Of a DNA stretch of 64,000 bases, positions 20,140 through 29,330 are shown in pieces. The translations under genes were made by a program, and so were the position numbers. How positions within the stretch are numbered: position 1 is the first letter of the stretch; every line of letters begins with the position of its first letter. The stretch lies in the NCBI RefSeq assembly GCF_001431205.1, contig NZ_LGPC01000016.1, positions 62,001-126,000 of the forward strand. Reading direction: 5' to 3'. The DNA comes from Staphylococcus sp. NAM3COL9. GTDB lineage: Bacteria > Bacillota > Bacilli > Staphylococcales > Staphylococcaceae. The notes beneath the pieces were generated by a model. The model saw only the letters and a program-made list of their open reading frames with translations, did not search any database and was not told where the DNA came from.

Positions 20140-21291
20140 TTAAAAATGATCTAATACACTATGTGCAATATTCGTATACGCCATATCTTCCATCGGTGGA
20201 TTGTGTATACCTGCGCGCATATCTCTATAATAGCGTTGTAATGGTCTTTCCATTTGAAGGCTTTTAGCACCAACAATACGCATAGCAATATCTATAACTT
20301 CTAATCCTTGATTCATTACCAACACTTTACTTGCTGAAGTTTCATTCCAAACCTTACTACCTGGAATCTCATGATTATATATAGCTGCTGTGCTCCACAA
20401 GAAATGGCGTGCAGATAATAATTGAGCTTCCATCTTCCCAATATTTTGTTGCACAGTTGGTATATCACCGATTGTACCTTCAATACTATTTGGACTGTAA
20501 TTTTTAGCAAAATCAACAGCATAATCTCTTGCTGCTTGTGCAATACCAAGATACACACTTGGTATATGTAAAATCCAGCCATTCGGTTTTTTACCGCCGG
20601 CCCCTCTTATTTCAACAAAGTTTTCTTGTGGGATGTGAACATCATTTAATAATAAATCATGACTTTCAGTTGCACGCATACCTATCATATTCCAATTATC
20701 TGCAATTTCTACGCCCGGTGTGTCTTTTTGTATTAAGAAAAAGCCAACTTGATCGATATCTTCATAATAAGCACTCACAACAAAATGTGTCAGCCCTTTA
20801 CTCATTGAAGTAAACGTTTTTACGCCGTTAACAACAAATCCATCATCTACTTTAACAGCATTCGTGGCAGGTCTTCCCCCACGTGTTGGGCTACCAGTCT
20901 CAGCTTCACTAACTGCTCTATTTACTAACGCTTTGTTTTTCACTGCTTCAGCAAATCGATCTAGCATAGCTGGTTCCCACATTTGTTGTTCATATAATTG
21001 ACCTACTACACTTAAATGCCATCCTATTGAAAGTGCTGTCGCACCATCAATAGATCCTAAATAGCTTTGTAATATAACCATATCTTCAACAGTTGCCCCT
21101 TCACCACCGTATGCTTTAGGTAAAGTAAGCAGTGTGTATCCTTCTTTTACTAGCCATTCAATATTTTCATAAGGAAAACGCGAATGGATATCATTATATT
21201 CCGCTTTCTCTTTAAATTGCGTTTTAACTGTATCTAGTTTTGCAATCCATTTTTCTTGAATATCCGTATGTATTAATGCGGAATAATTCAC
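20140..21291 (-). CDS. Acyl-CoA dehydrogenase-fold flavoprotein, possibly sulfur-related
   Basis: A protein of about 384 residues with the acyl-CoA dehydrogenase fold (AVSEAETGSPTRGG flavin/substrate loop, VNGVKTFTSMSKGLTHFVV, C-terminal helical bundle). It lacks obvious fatty-acid pathway neighbours. The Gly/Arg-rich loop and the divergent amino acid transporter recall SfnB/DszC-like monooxygenases used for organic sulfur; that function is inference. The start is uncertain: GAGGTG is six bases before GTG 21291, while the ATG at 21297 is too close to that site. Confidence 0.75.
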   Translation of the reverse strand: MNYSALIHTDIQEKWIAKLDTVKTQFKEKAEYNDIHSRFPYENIEWLVKEGYTLLTLPKAYGGEGATVEDMVILQSYLGSIDGATALSIGWHLSVVGQLYEQQMWEPAMLDRFAEAVKNKALVNRAVSEAETGSPTRGGRPATNAVKVDDGFVVNGVKTFTSMSKGLTHFVVSAYYEDIDQVGFFLIQKDTPGVEIADNWNMIGMRATESHDLLLNDVHIPQENFVEIRGAGGKKPNGWILHIPSVYLGIAQAARDYAVDFAKNYSPNSIEGTIGDIPTVQQNIGKMEAQLLSARHFLWSTAAIYNHEIPGSKVWNETSASKVLVMNQGLEVIDIAMRIVGAKSLQMERPLQRYYRDMRAGIHNPPMEDMAYTNIAHSVLDHF

Positions 21292-21440
21292 TTTCATCAC
21301 CTCATAATTAGCTTTAGTACTATTTAAACTTAGTTTAACACTCGCCATTATTGAAAGAAAGCTTTTCAGCACTAAAGCCTACTTTACCGATAAGAATTAT
21401 TGTGATACTTTATATTTATTGACATACTGGGGGAAATTGA
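21292..21440. promoter_or_regulatory. Divergent control region of oxidoreductase and ABC transporter
   Basis: A region of about 150 bases between the divergent genes. A rightward promoter is plausible near 21400-21420. No operator was firmly identified; a CymR-like site (GATAAGAATTATT near 21391) is only suggestive. Confidence 0.4.
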
Positions 21441-22187
21441 ATGATTACAGTTAAAAATCTCATACATAAATACAACGAAAACACGATACTCAACGATGTC
21501 GGCTTTGCTCAAGAACAAGGCACCGTTACAGCAATTATAGGACCAAGTGGTTCTGGGAAAACAACCTTACTTAGAACGTTAAATGTACTGGCACTTCCTG
21601 AATCTGGCACCATTGAAATCGGGGATGAAATATTTGATGCTGCACACCATACTAATAAAGACATTGTTAAATTACGTCAAAAATCAGCTATGGTGTTTCA
21701 AAATTACAATTTATTTAAAAACAAAACAATACTTGAAAATATCACTTTAGGTTTAATACATGGTCAAAATTACAATACCAAACAAGCTAATGATATTGCT
21801 ACATCTTATTTAGAGCGCGTGAATTTATTAAATCAAAAAGATAAATACCCTATTCAGCTATCCGGTGGTCAAAGCCAACGTGTAGGTATTATTCGTGCAC
21901 TTGCGCTCAATCCAAAAGTTCTTTTACTAGATGAACCTACTTCTGCTTTAGATCCTGAATCGATTCAAAGTGTCTTATCACTGATTAGTTCTATCGCTCA
22001 AGAAGGTATGACCATGGTGCTTGTTACACATGAAATACAATTTGCAAAAGCAATTGCTGACCAAGTTATATTTATTGATGATGGTCAAATTATCCTTCAT
22101 GGCACACCAAAAGAAGTATTGGAAGATTCAAAATCTGAAAGAATACATCGCTTCTTAAATAGAGTTGAAACGGAGCGTGACATTTAA
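21441..22187 (+). CDS. Polar amino acid ABC transporter ATPase
   Basis: A 248-residue ATPase of the polar amino acid uptake family. Walker A GPSGSGKTT is near residues 34-42, the signature LSGGQSQRVG near 137, and Walker B VLLLDEPTSALDPE near 160. It is the first gene of a four-gene operon (ATPase, binding protein, two permeases) with 1-base stop/start overlaps. A cystine or related sulfur amino acid is a reasonable guess from family and context; it is not proven. Confidence 0.88.
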   Translation: MITVKNLIHKYNENTILNDVGFAQEQGTVTAIIGPSGSGKTTLLRTLNVLALPESGTIEIGDEIFDAAHHTNKDIVKLRQKSAMVFQNYNLFKNKTILENITLGLIHGQNYNTKQANDIATSYLERVNLLNQKDKYPIQLSGGQSQRVGIIRALALNPKVLLLDEPTSALDPESIQSVLSLISSIAQEGMTMVLVTHEIQFAKAIADQVIFIDDGQIILHGTPKEVLEDSKSERIHRFLNRVETERDI

Positions 22188-23035
22188 TGACATTAAAAAG
22201 AAGTTTCATATTTTTATTAATGATGGTTTCTGTATTAACAGCATGTAGTAATGATGATGCTTCCGATAGTAAATATCAGAAAAAAGAAGTTAAAGTAGCA
22301 CTTTCTGCTGAAGTTAATCCACCCTATTTATATACAAATAAAGATAATAATTTCGTTGGCTTAGATATGGATTATATGAAATTAATTGAAAAGAAATTAC
22401 CTCAATATGATTTTAAATATGAAGTCGGTGAAGAAGAATCGAATTTAGTTGGGATTGGTTCAGGCAAGTTCGATATGGGGATAAATTGGTTTTTCAAAAC
22501 ACCAGAACGTGAAAAACAGTTTCTCTATCAAGACGTACCTTACAGTTATGCGCTACCTTTATTAGTAGTAAACAAAGACAATAATGACATACATAGTTTA
22601 CACGATTTACCTGGTAAAAAAATCACTCCTATGGCACCAAGTGGTGGTTTATATTCTATACTTACCCAGTTTAACAAAGACCATAGTCCAAAAATTGATA
22701 TCAACACGATACAAGAACCTTCAAATGGAGACAACTTAAAAATGGTCAGCCAAGAACGTCGAGATGCCATGTTTTTAAATTGGAACACATATAAAGCAAT
22801 TCAGAAACAAATTAATGCCGACGTTAAAATAGGCGGCATTATCAAGAAAGAGCCATTGCATATTGTTTATAATAAAAAACACCAAAAGCTTCACGACGAC
22901 GTGGATTGCGCAACTCAAGAACTTAAAGACGAAGGCAAGTTACAATCACTTTCAAAAAAATATTTCGATATTAATGTCTTCCATGACTTAAATGAAATCA
23001 ATAAACAAAAAGATAAATTGGAGGTGACAAACTAA
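22187..23035 (+). CDS. Amino acid ABC transporter substrate-binding lipoprotein
   Basis: A 282-residue lipoprotein with lipobox VLTAC (Cys20) and the family 3 solute-binding fold (VNPPYLYTNKDNNFVGLDMDY, GKFDMGINWFFKTPEREK). Its start overlaps the ATPase stop by one base and its stop overlaps the next start (TAATG). It gives the transporter its specificity. Residues are consistent with amino acid or cystine binding, but I cannot name the ligand. Confidence 0.88.
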   Translation: MTLKRSFIFLLMMVSVLTACSNDDASDSKYQKKEVKVALSAEVNPPYLYTNKDNNFVGLDMDYMKLIEKKLPQYDFKYEVGEEESNLVGIGSGKFDMGINWFFKTPEREKQFLYQDVPYSYALPLLVVNKDNNDIHSLHDLPGKKITPMAPSGGLYSILTQFNKDHSPKIDINTIQEPSNGDNLKMVSQERRDAMFLNWNTYKAIQKQINADVKIGGIIKKEPLHIVYNKKHQKLHDDVDCATQELKDEGKLQSLSKKYFDINVFHDLNEINKQKDKLEVTN

Positions 23036-23718
23036 TGGGACCAGTGAATTGGTTAGATTTATTTGGACAAGTGTTGCAACAATTACCGCTAACTTTATTG
23101 ATGATAGTTGTTTCACTCTTTTTCGCAGTCATACTTGGTTTTATTTTAGCAATGATTCGTATTAAAAAGACAAAAATACTCGCTCCTATTATAAGAATTT
23201 ATCTTTCATTTATACGGAGTACGCCATTATTATTACAACTTTTTTTAGTATATTTTGCATTACCACAATTATTGTTACTCATTCATATAGATATTAACCA
23301 TTTTAGTAGATTGTTTTTTGTTATCCTAGCATTTACTTTACATACAGGTGCATACCTTTCTGAAATCATCAGAGCAGGTTATCAATCCGTGGATTATAGT
23401 CAAATTGAAGCCGGATTAACGATTGGATTATCCTATCCTAGAATTTTAAAAGATATTATTATACCTCAAGCTTTACGAAACAGCATTCCTAATTTAACGA
23501 CTCAAATCATAGAACTTATAAAAGACACTTCATTGGCTTTCACCATTGGTATTATCGATATGATGGGACAAGTCAAACTCATCATTGGAAACAATTACGG
23601 ACTCGGTATGCTAGAGGTTTATATCGTAATTTCAATCATATATTGGATTATTGCACTTATTATTCAAGGTACCTTTACTTTAATTGATAAGCATACGCAA
23701 AAGCCATATAGCGTTTAA
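23035..23718 (+). CDS. Amino acid ABC transporter permease 1
   Basis: A 227-residue HisM-type permease. The N-terminal FIRSTPLLLQLFLVYFALP segment and the EAA loop (EAGLTIGLSYPRILKDIIIPQ, split near residues 124-144) are clear. The GGAGGTG ribosome site lies in the end of the binding-protein gene. It likely pairs with the next permease as a heterodimer. Confidence 0.88.
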   Translation: MGPVNWLDLFGQVLQQLPLTLLMIVVSLFFAVILGFILAMIRIKKTKILAPIIRIYLSFIRSTPLLLQLFLVYFALPQLLLLIHIDINHFSRLFFVILAFTLHTGAYLSEIIRAGYQSVDYSQIEAGLTIGLSYPRILKDIIIPQALRNSIPNLTTQIIELIKDTSLAFTIGIIDMMGQVKLIIGNNYGLGMLEVYIVISIIYWIIALIIQGTFTLIDKHTQKPYSV

Positions 23719-23723
23719 GGAGG
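23717..23723 (+). promoter_or_regulatory. Ribosome site that supports the TTG start of permease 2
   Basis: AAGGAGG is nine bases before TTG at 23733. There is no in-frame ATG closer to it. Confidence 0.75.
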
Positions 23724-23732
23724 AAAATCATT

Positions 23733-24431
23733 TTGTCATTCATTCTATATACTATAAGTGAAGTACTTAAAGGCGTACCGAATACAATTATTATTTCTAT
23801 TGTAGCTATGTTCGTGGGTCTTATTATTGGAACACTATTTGCGATTATTCGTATCAAACGTGTACCTGTCTTATCTCAACTTATAATCGTGTATAATTCT
23901 TTTTTTAGAAGTACACCATTAATTGTTCAATTGTTCATACTATATTATGGAATACCTTCATTTATACTTTTGTTAAATGATCAGTTCACTTGGACAATCA
24001 CTCCTGATATATTCTCACCTTTAGCGATTGCCTTTATCGTATTTTCTTTTCATGCCGTAGCATATCTTTCTGAATCAATTAAAGGCGGTCTTCAATCCGT
24101 AGACCAAAATCAAATTGAAGCTGCGCAAACAGTCAGACTATCGAAATTCAGCATTTATAAAGAAATTGTATTACCACAGGCTTTTGCTTATGCATTGCCT
24201 AACATAGAAAATCAATTCATTATGCTGATCAAAGGCACTTCCCTAGCATTCGCTGTTCAAGTAACTGAAATTATGGCAGTCAGCCATGTTATTGCAAATG
24301 AAGGTTATCGTTTTATTCCTGTATATACAGTAGCAGCTATTTTTTATTGGTTGTTAGCAATAATATTAGAGTTTATTTTTGCAAAAATGGAACGTAATAC
24401 GACGCGTTACTTAAGAGCGAATGCTTCTTAA
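23733..24431 (+). CDS. Amino acid ABC transporter permease 2
   Basis: A 232-residue HisM-type permease paralogous to the previous gene (FFRSTPLIVQLFILYYGIP; EAAQTVRLSKFSIYKEIVLPQ is split near residues 129-149). Two different permeases in one operon recall the B. subtilis TcyLM cystine system. The start is TTG at 23733. It is the last gene of the operon and is followed by a strong terminator. Confidence 0.87.
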   Translation: MSFILYTISEVLKGVPNTIIISIVAMFVGLIIGTLFAIIRIKRVPVLSQLIIVYNSFFRSTPLIVQLFILYYGIPSFILLLNDQFTWTITPDIFSPLAIAFIVFSFHAVAYLSESIKGGLQSVDQNQIEAAQTVRLSKFSIYKEIVLPQAFAYALPNIENQFIMLIKGTSLAFAVQVTEIMAVSHVIANEGYRFIPVYTVAAIFYWLLAIILEFIFAKMERNTTRYLRANAS

Positions 24432-24446
24432 GTAACTATATTAAAC

Positions 24447-24497
24447 AAAAAACAAACTGTTAACTGAAATATCACATCAGAAACAGTTTGTTTTTTT
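24447..24497. terminator. Bidirectional terminator between ABC operon and pfoR-like gene
   Basis: Stem AAAAACAAACTGTT / AACAGTTTGTTTTTTT, between convergent genes. Confidence 0.85.
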
Positions 24498-24511
24498 ATA
24501 CTTTATTCCAT

Positions 24512-25591
24512 TTAAGCTAAACTTTCCATGCATTGCTCTTTAAGTTTATAATATTGTTTTACCTTTTTCGGCATTGTACCATTTTGTAATTCATCTTTAG
24601 TAACAATAGGGTAGTTTTTAAAAACGACTGAGCCTATATAACCACAAAGTGCACTACCTGATGCACACATCAGTGCCACGATGATTACAGTTAATGCATT
24701 ATTAAATCCAAACATAACCATTAGTCCGGCAATTGGTGTAGCTGTACCTGTTGCCTCATTTACTAAACCAAACATAGAGATAATCACGCCTGAAAGCGCT
24801 CCACCTACAAAATTTGTTAAATATACTGGTACTGGATTGGCTGTCACAATGTCTGCTTGTGATAAAGGTTCTATAGCAACTGAAATCGTTGTTTTACGAT
24901 CTCCAAATTTCATACGCTTAAATAATACAAAGTTCATAAACGATGATCCAAATACTGCTAAAGCACCGATGGCCATTGGCGTACCAGTTAATCCTAGTAA
25001 TGCTGTTAATGCCATCGAACTTAAAGGTGCAGTAGCAACAACAGTGATAATACCACCAAGCACGATACCCATAAGAATAGGACTTGAAGTCGTAGTTTCT
25101 TTAATAATATTTCCGATTTGTAATAATGTCGCATCTACTAATGGTGTTGTAGCAATAGCAATTAAACGTGTAATAGGTGCGATAACAATAATCGCAGCAA
25201 TTAAATCAAGCCCATCTGGTAATTTTTGTTCCATCCATTTCATACCGAAACTCGCAATATAAGCTGCAACGAAGCCAGGTAAAAGATCCATGCTTCCACA
25301 TGAGACAGCAATTACAAATGCATAAACTGGAGAGACACCCATAGCTAAAGCTACAAGTCCTGCTGCTGCAACCCCACCTAAGCCTCCAGCAGCTTCACCT
25401 AACTGTCCTAAGAATGGTATACCAAATAAGTCTCCACCTACATATTTATGAAAAGCCTCTACTAAAAATGAAGCAATGGCTGCGTTAGCAAGTGCCCCCA
25501 TGGCCTTGCCTCCATTTGGTGCTTTACTCGTGAACAATGTAAACAAAGCTAAAACAATCCCTAAAAATATGATCCCGATTAATAAATTCAT
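24512..25591 (-). CDS. Orphan PTS EIIC-like membrane protein, PfoR family
   Basis: A 359-residue polytopic protein of the PTS_EIIC_2 family, named PfoR from Clostridium perfringens. Gly/Ala-rich membrane segments (LGEAAGGLGGVAAAGL, TGTPMAIGALAVFGSS) and a short cytoplasmic C terminus are seen. It has no EIIA or EIIB domain and none is adjacent, so it is either an unusual transporter or a regulator. A cre-like site lies upstream, hinting at carbon control. GAAAGGTG precedes the ATG. Confidence 0.8.
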   Translation of the reverse strand: MNLLIGIIFLGIVLALFTLFTSKAPNGGKAMGALANAAIASFLVEAFHKYVGGDLFGIPFLGQLGEAAGGLGGVAAAGLVALAMGVSPVYAFVIAVSCGSMDLLPGFVAAYIASFGMKWMEQKLPDGLDLIAAIIVIAPITRLIAIATTPLVDATLLQIGNIIKETTTSSPILMGIVLGGIITVVATAPLSSMALTALLGLTGTPMAIGALAVFGSSFMNFVLFKRMKFGDRKTTISVAIEPLSQADIVTANPVPVYLTNFVGGALSGVIISMFGLVNEATGTATPIAGLMVMFGFNNALTVIIVALMCASGSALCGYIGSVVFKNYPIVTKDELQNGTMPKKVKQYYKLKEQCMESLA

Positions 25592-25614
25592 AAAAACACC
25601 TTTCCAAACCTTTT

Positions 25615-25628
25615 TGTATGCGCTTTCA
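25615..25628 (-). promoter_or_regulatory. Cre-like CcpA site before the pfoR-like gene
   Basis: TGTATGCGCTTTCA matches the cre pattern TGNAANCGNTNNCA at all fixed positions but one. It lies 24 bases upstream of the start codon. Confidence 0.5.
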
Positions 25629-25777
25629 TTAGATAAATATTAGTATAGCACATTTAATTTGGTTCTCAAATCATATTTTTGTACAATATATAACTATAAT
25701 TATAAAATTACATTATTCAGAATATTCAAATCATTTAATCTTACACACAATCTTATTTTCACCAAGTTTTTCAGTCC

Positions 25778-26125
25778 TTAAAACTGTTCCTGTAAGTTTT
25801 CAATAAGTTCATTAATTTTATCACGTTGTGCTTGATTTATATATACTACCACAGTTCTTTCATCTATATTGCTTCTCTTTTTACTTAAAAAATCCATTTT
25901 TATAAGCTTTTGCAAAGCTTTCGTTAAATAGTAGGGTTTCAATTCTGAGTATTGAGCAATATCTTTTGCTGTGACGTCATTTTCCTTACAATTATAAAGA
26001 TAATTTAATATTAGTACTTCTTCATAATTTAGTTTATAGCTCTTTTTCATTGTTTTAAAAAATTTCCTACCTTGTTGATAAGTTGCAATAAGTTCATTTA
26101 GTGACTTGAAATTTTGTTCATTCAC
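25778..26125 (-). CDS. sarR: SarA-family regulator SarR
   Basis: A 115-residue SarA-family protein that closely follows S. aureus SarR in the HTH and wing (KPYYLTKALQKL at about 63-74, LSKKRSNIDERTVVVYI at 80-96). SarR binds the sarA promoter in S. aureus and lowers SarA. AAAGGAGTGG precedes the ATG. In S. aureus sarR also lies downstream of fhuD2 and before ssaA, so synteny supports the name. Confidence 0.87.
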   Translation of the reverse strand: MNEQNFKSLNELIATYQQGRKFFKTMKKSYKLNYEEVLILNYLYNCKENDVTAKDIAQYSELKPYYLTKALQKLIKMDFLSKKRSNIDERTVVVYINQAQRDKINELIENLQEQF

Positions 26126-26473
26126 AAAACCACTCCTTTTGTTATTTCTTGATGTTAATAACTTAATTTTATCCTATTTTATGCCTTTAATTCAATATGC
26201 TTAACTATGAAAAATATGAATAATTCCTACTCTTTTTTTAATCTTATTTTTTATTTTTAAATTTTAGTTGTTCATTCAACCTTTTTATTACTAAAAAAAA
26301 GCATACGCATAAAAATTTCAATTATCAAATATCTCTATTTAAAATAATGCATTTTGATATTTTAAATAACTCATATATTCATACAAAAATGCACAGCAAA
26401 TGTTAGACTATTATCCAACATTTACTGTGCATTTTTAGCAATTGCTATTTTAAATGATTGAGTTCAATCATTA
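26126..26473. other. Intergenic region, sarR promoter and DoxX terminator
   Basis: About 350 AT-rich bases. It holds the terminator at 26385-26436 and must hold the sarR promoter. No coding frame or riboswitch was recognised. Confidence 0.5.
26385..26436 (-). terminator. Terminator of the LLM-DoxX unit
   Basis: Stem AAAAATGCACAGCAAATGTTAG / CCAACATTTACTGTGCATTTTT (each arm 20-odd bases with mismatches), downstream of the DoxX gene. Confidence 0.85.
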
Positions 26474-26833
26474 TTATTTTTTCTTAAGATTGATTGTATC
26501 TAAGAAGCTTAATGCTGCTAAACCTGATAAATCTAACGCATGTTTAGCACCTGCTTTACCATGTCCTGCTTCAAAGTGTTTAAATGCTGCTACACCTAAA
26601 ACTGAAATTGTTAAAAGTGATGCAATACGTGATAATCTTTTACTTGCAAAGCTTAAAACGAAAAATACAGCACTTAATGCTTCAACCGCTCCTGCCAATG
26701 GCACTGCATTTGATGGTAAATTAAATACTTCAACAAAAGATTCTTTCATTGATTGATCACCTTTAAGTTTAGGTTTTGACGCACCATATAATTCCTTAGC
26801 TAATTTTAAATTTGTTAAATAACGTAATATCAT
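26474..26833 (-). CDS. DoxX-like small membrane protein
   Basis: A 119-residue protein with about three hydrophobic segments (VPLAGAVEALSAVFFVLSF, LLTISVLGVAAFKHFEAG, ALDLSGLAALSF) in a DoxX-like layout. The ATG at 26833 has AAAGGAGCG upstream. It starts 14 bases after the LLM oxidoreductase stop, so the two are co-transcribed. DoxX proteins are linked with redox balance in other bacteria; the role here is unknown. Confidence 0.7.
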   Translation of the reverse strand: MILRYLTNLKLAKELYGASKPKLKGDQSMKESFVEVFNLPSNAVPLAGAVEALSAVFFVLSFASKRLSRIASLLTISVLGVAAFKHFEAGHGKAGAKHALDLSGLAALSFLDTINLKKK

Positions 26834-26847
26834 TATAAACGCTCCTT

Positions 26848-27900
26848 TTATTTGTTTTCAAAATATTTATCTACAATAGGTTTTACTCGCTCTGCTAACA
26901 ATTTAATTGTATTGATTGTTTTATCATGTGGCATAGAGCCTACAGGTGTATGAAGCATAAAACGAGTAAGGCCTAGTGTTTCAATTGTTTCAATTATCTT
27001 TTGTGCAACGGTTTCCGGGCTTCCAACATACAAAGCGCCATGTGGCCCTGCTTCACAATCGAAGCTGTTTTCATCATATGGTGGCCACCCTCGTTCTTTG
27101 GCTAAAATATCATGACTCGCTTTTACCGATGGGAAAAACTCACGTTTTGCTAATTCATCTGTTTCAGCAATATAGCCCCATGAATGCGTAGCAATGGGCA
27201 ATTCATTTATATTATGTCCGTAAGATCTAGCAATAGATTTGTACATATCTATGTTTCTTCTAAACCTTTTTGGGTCACCGCCAATTATAGCATAAGTTAT
27301 AGGTAATCCTAATGCTCCTGCTTTTAATGAAGATTCCGGTGTTCCTCCTGTTGCAATCGTAATTGGTAAAGGCCCATTTTCTGCTTTAGGATAAACACTT
27401 AAGTTGTCAATAGAAGGTCTTAACTGTCCTTCCCAATTTACAATTTCATGTTGATTTATGTTCATTAAGAAATCTATTTTCTCATTAAAGAGTTGTTCAT
27501 AGTCCTTTAACTCATAGCCAAATAATGAAAATGATTCAATAAATGAACCTCTTCCCACCATTATTTCAGCACGTCCATTAGAAACTGCATTTAATGTAGA
27601 GAAACGTTCGTAAACTCGAACAGGATCATCTGAAGATAATACTGTTACTGCACTACTCAACTTTATATGTGTTGTATTACGAGCTGCTGCTGCTAAAACT
27701 GTAACGGGATCAGATACTGCATAATCTGATCGATGATGTTCTCCCAATCCATATACATCTAATCCATATTGGTCAGCTGTTTCTATTTCTTCTATTATAT
27801 TTCTAATTCTTTCTCCATTACTTATAGCTGCTTGTCGTCCACTTTCCATATGAATATCAATATTATCTGCAAATGATGTCAAACCAAGTTCTACTTTCAT
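26848..27900 (-). CDS. LLM-class flavin-dependent oxidoreductase
   Basis: A 350-residue TIM-barrel luciferase-like monooxygenase. The N terminus (MKVELGLTSFADN), YGLGEHH at about 49-56, and VGRGSFIESFSLFG near 115 fit the family. It uses reduced flavin from a separate reductase; candidates include the flavin reductase at 62836. The substrate is unknown. GAGGTG precedes the ATG. It is followed by the DoxX-like gene. Confidence 0.85.
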   Translation of the reverse strand: MKVELGLTSFADNIDIHMESGRQAAISNGERIRNIIEEIETADQYGLDVYGLGEHHRSDYAVSDPVTVLAAAARNTTHIKLSSAVTVLSSDDPVRVYERFSTLNAVSNGRAEIMVGRGSFIESFSLFGYELKDYEQLFNEKIDFLMNINQHEIVNWEGQLRPSIDNLSVYPKAENGPLPITIATGGTPESSLKAGALGLPITYAIIGGDPKRFRRNIDMYKSIARSYGHNINELPIATHSWGYIAETDELAKREFFPSVKASHDILAKERGWPPYDENSFDCEAGPHGALYVGSPETVAQKIIETIETLGLTRFMLHTPVGSMPHDKTINTIKLLAERVKPIVDKYFENK

Positions 27901-28397
27901 ATAATCACCTCACAAACTAAGTATAATTTTTATACCTTTATATTAAATACTTCAATAGAACATGTCAATTTCAATGCTCTAATTCTTTTACTTCCTATTA
28001 AAATAGCTTTTAATTAAGATTAACCTTAATTCAATATTTCTTATATAATATTAGTAAAAAGTGTTTTTTTTAGTGGTTTAAATAACTAAATTCTCTCATA
28101 TTTTATCATTTGTAATTTTCTGTTATTTTACAGCATTGTAATAAACTAGAGTGCAATTATACACCTGAACTTTTGTGGATGTTGTAATAACGCGCTTTAA
28201 AGCCTAAAAACACACTCTTCCTTTTGTTACATTAAGCACTTTATTATTAGAACTAAATTACAAAACGATAACAAACCCCACAAACAGACGTTTTTCTGAT
28301 AAAGTAATTCTTGTCGTTATAACAGCGAAAAAAATTATAAAAATGTCTTTAAGAGACTGGGATAAATGCTTTACAATTATTAGGAGGAAATTTAACA
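27901..28397. promoter_or_regulatory. Long control region before CHAP gene 1
   Basis: About 500 bases. The right part holds the WalR box and promoter described separately and an 86-base leader. An imperfect palindrome TTAAGATTAACCTTAA near 28015 may be an operator of the divergent LLM gene. No coding frame was seen. Confidence 0.55.
28257..28273 (-). promoter_or_regulatory. WalR box before CHAP gene 1
   Basis: Read on the minus strand the site is TGTTATCGTTTTGTAAT, an exact fit to TGTWAH-N5-TGTWAH, the WalR motif known upstream of S. aureus wall hydrolase genes. A weak -10 (TAAAGT, 28300-28305) follows without a good -35, which fits activator dependence. Confidence 0.75.
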
Positions 28398-29147
28398 ATG
28401 AAAAAAATCGCTACAGCTACTATCGCAACTGCAGGAATCGCTACTTTTGCTTTTGCACATAATGATGCAGACGCTTCAGAAAATAACAATGGTGGGTATA
28501 ACCCAAATGATCCAACATCATACAGCTATTCATATACAATAAATCACCAAGGTAACTATGATTACACTTGGCAAGGTAACTGGAACCCAAGTAATGCTGA
28601 CCAAGGTCACAACAACTATGCTCAAAGTAATAACAATGGTTATAGCAACGGTCAAAATGGTTCTACTTCTACTAACAGTTACTCAAACCAATCATATACA
28701 ACAAATAATCAAGGTACTGGTGGAAGCGGAGCTGTTTCAACTTCTACTTCAAGTAGTAATTATCAAGTAAGTACTACTAGTGCACCATCAAGTTCTTCAA
28801 ACTCAATGGCTAACACTTCTGGTTCATCAAACAACCTTTATACATCAGGTCAATGTACATATTATGTATTTGATAAAGTCGGAGGTAAAGTTGGTTCAAC
28901 TTGGGGTAACGCTAACAACTGGGCAAGCGCTGCTGCTTCTTCAGGTTACACTGTAAATAACTCACCTTCTCAAGGTTCAATCTTACAATCATCAACAGGT
29001 GCAATGGGTCACGTTGCTTATGTTGAAAATGTAAACAGCGACGGTTCAGTTAACGTTTCTGAAATGAACTACGGCCAAGGTGCTGGCGTTGTTACTTCAC
29101 GTACAATCTCAGCTAGCCAAGCTTCATCTTATAACTATATTCACTAA
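28398..29147 (+). CDS. Secreted CHAP-domain peptidoglycan hydrolase, SsaA-like
   Basis: A 249-residue secreted protein. A signal peptide covers about 1-27 (ends ADAS). A Ser/Asn/Gly/Tyr-rich low-complexity linker spans about 28-145. The C-terminal CHAP domain has the catalytic Cys in SGQCTYYVF and His in GHVAYVE, and ends YNYIH. CHAP enzymes cut peptide bridges of peptidoglycan. It is the longer paralogue of 33463. TAGGAGG precedes the ATG. WalR control is inferred from the promoter. Confidence 0.9.
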   Translation: MKKIATATIATAGIATFAFAHNDADASENNNGGYNPNDPTSYSYSYTINHQGNYDYTWQGNWNPSNADQGHNNYAQSNNNGYSNGQNGSTSTNSYSNQSYTTNNQGTGGSGAVSTSTSSSNYQVSTTSAPSSSSNSMANTSGSSNNLYTSGQCTYYVFDKVGGKVGSTWGNANNWASAAASSGYTVNNSPSQGSILQSSTGAMGHVAYVENVNSDGSVNVSEMNYGQGAGVVTSRTISASQASSYNYIH

Positions 29148-29156
29148 TAAGTGATT

Positions 29157-29192
29157 TTAAAAAAGACAATCCTCATGGGTTGTCTTTTTTTG
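29157..29192 (+). terminator. Terminator of CHAP gene 1
   Basis: Stem AAAAAAGACAATCC / GGGTTGTCTTTTTTT soon after the stop. Confidence 0.85.
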
Positions 29193-29330
29193 TCATTTTT
29201 TCTTAGGGTATTCTCCTTATAATATAAATCATGTACTTTTTAGTGATTATTTAGCTATGGTTTTAAATAGAAAAGGAGATGGGAGAGAAATTAACTAAAA
29301 AAGGAATGCAATCAACTAGTGCTACTATAA

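Noticed and set aside
24681..25262. A 193-codon open frame on the + strand opposite the pfoR-like gene
   Set aside because: Antisense shadow of a low-complexity membrane protein gene, without ribosome site or domain.
26454..26756. A 100-codon open frame opposite the DoxX-like gene
   Set aside because: No ribosome site; the DoxX frame has a strong one, membrane segments and operon context.
28480..28830. Repeat array in the CHAP gene 1 linker
   Set aside because: The Ser/Asn/Gly/Tyr-rich linker is low complexity but has no regular repeat unit; it is part of the coding region.
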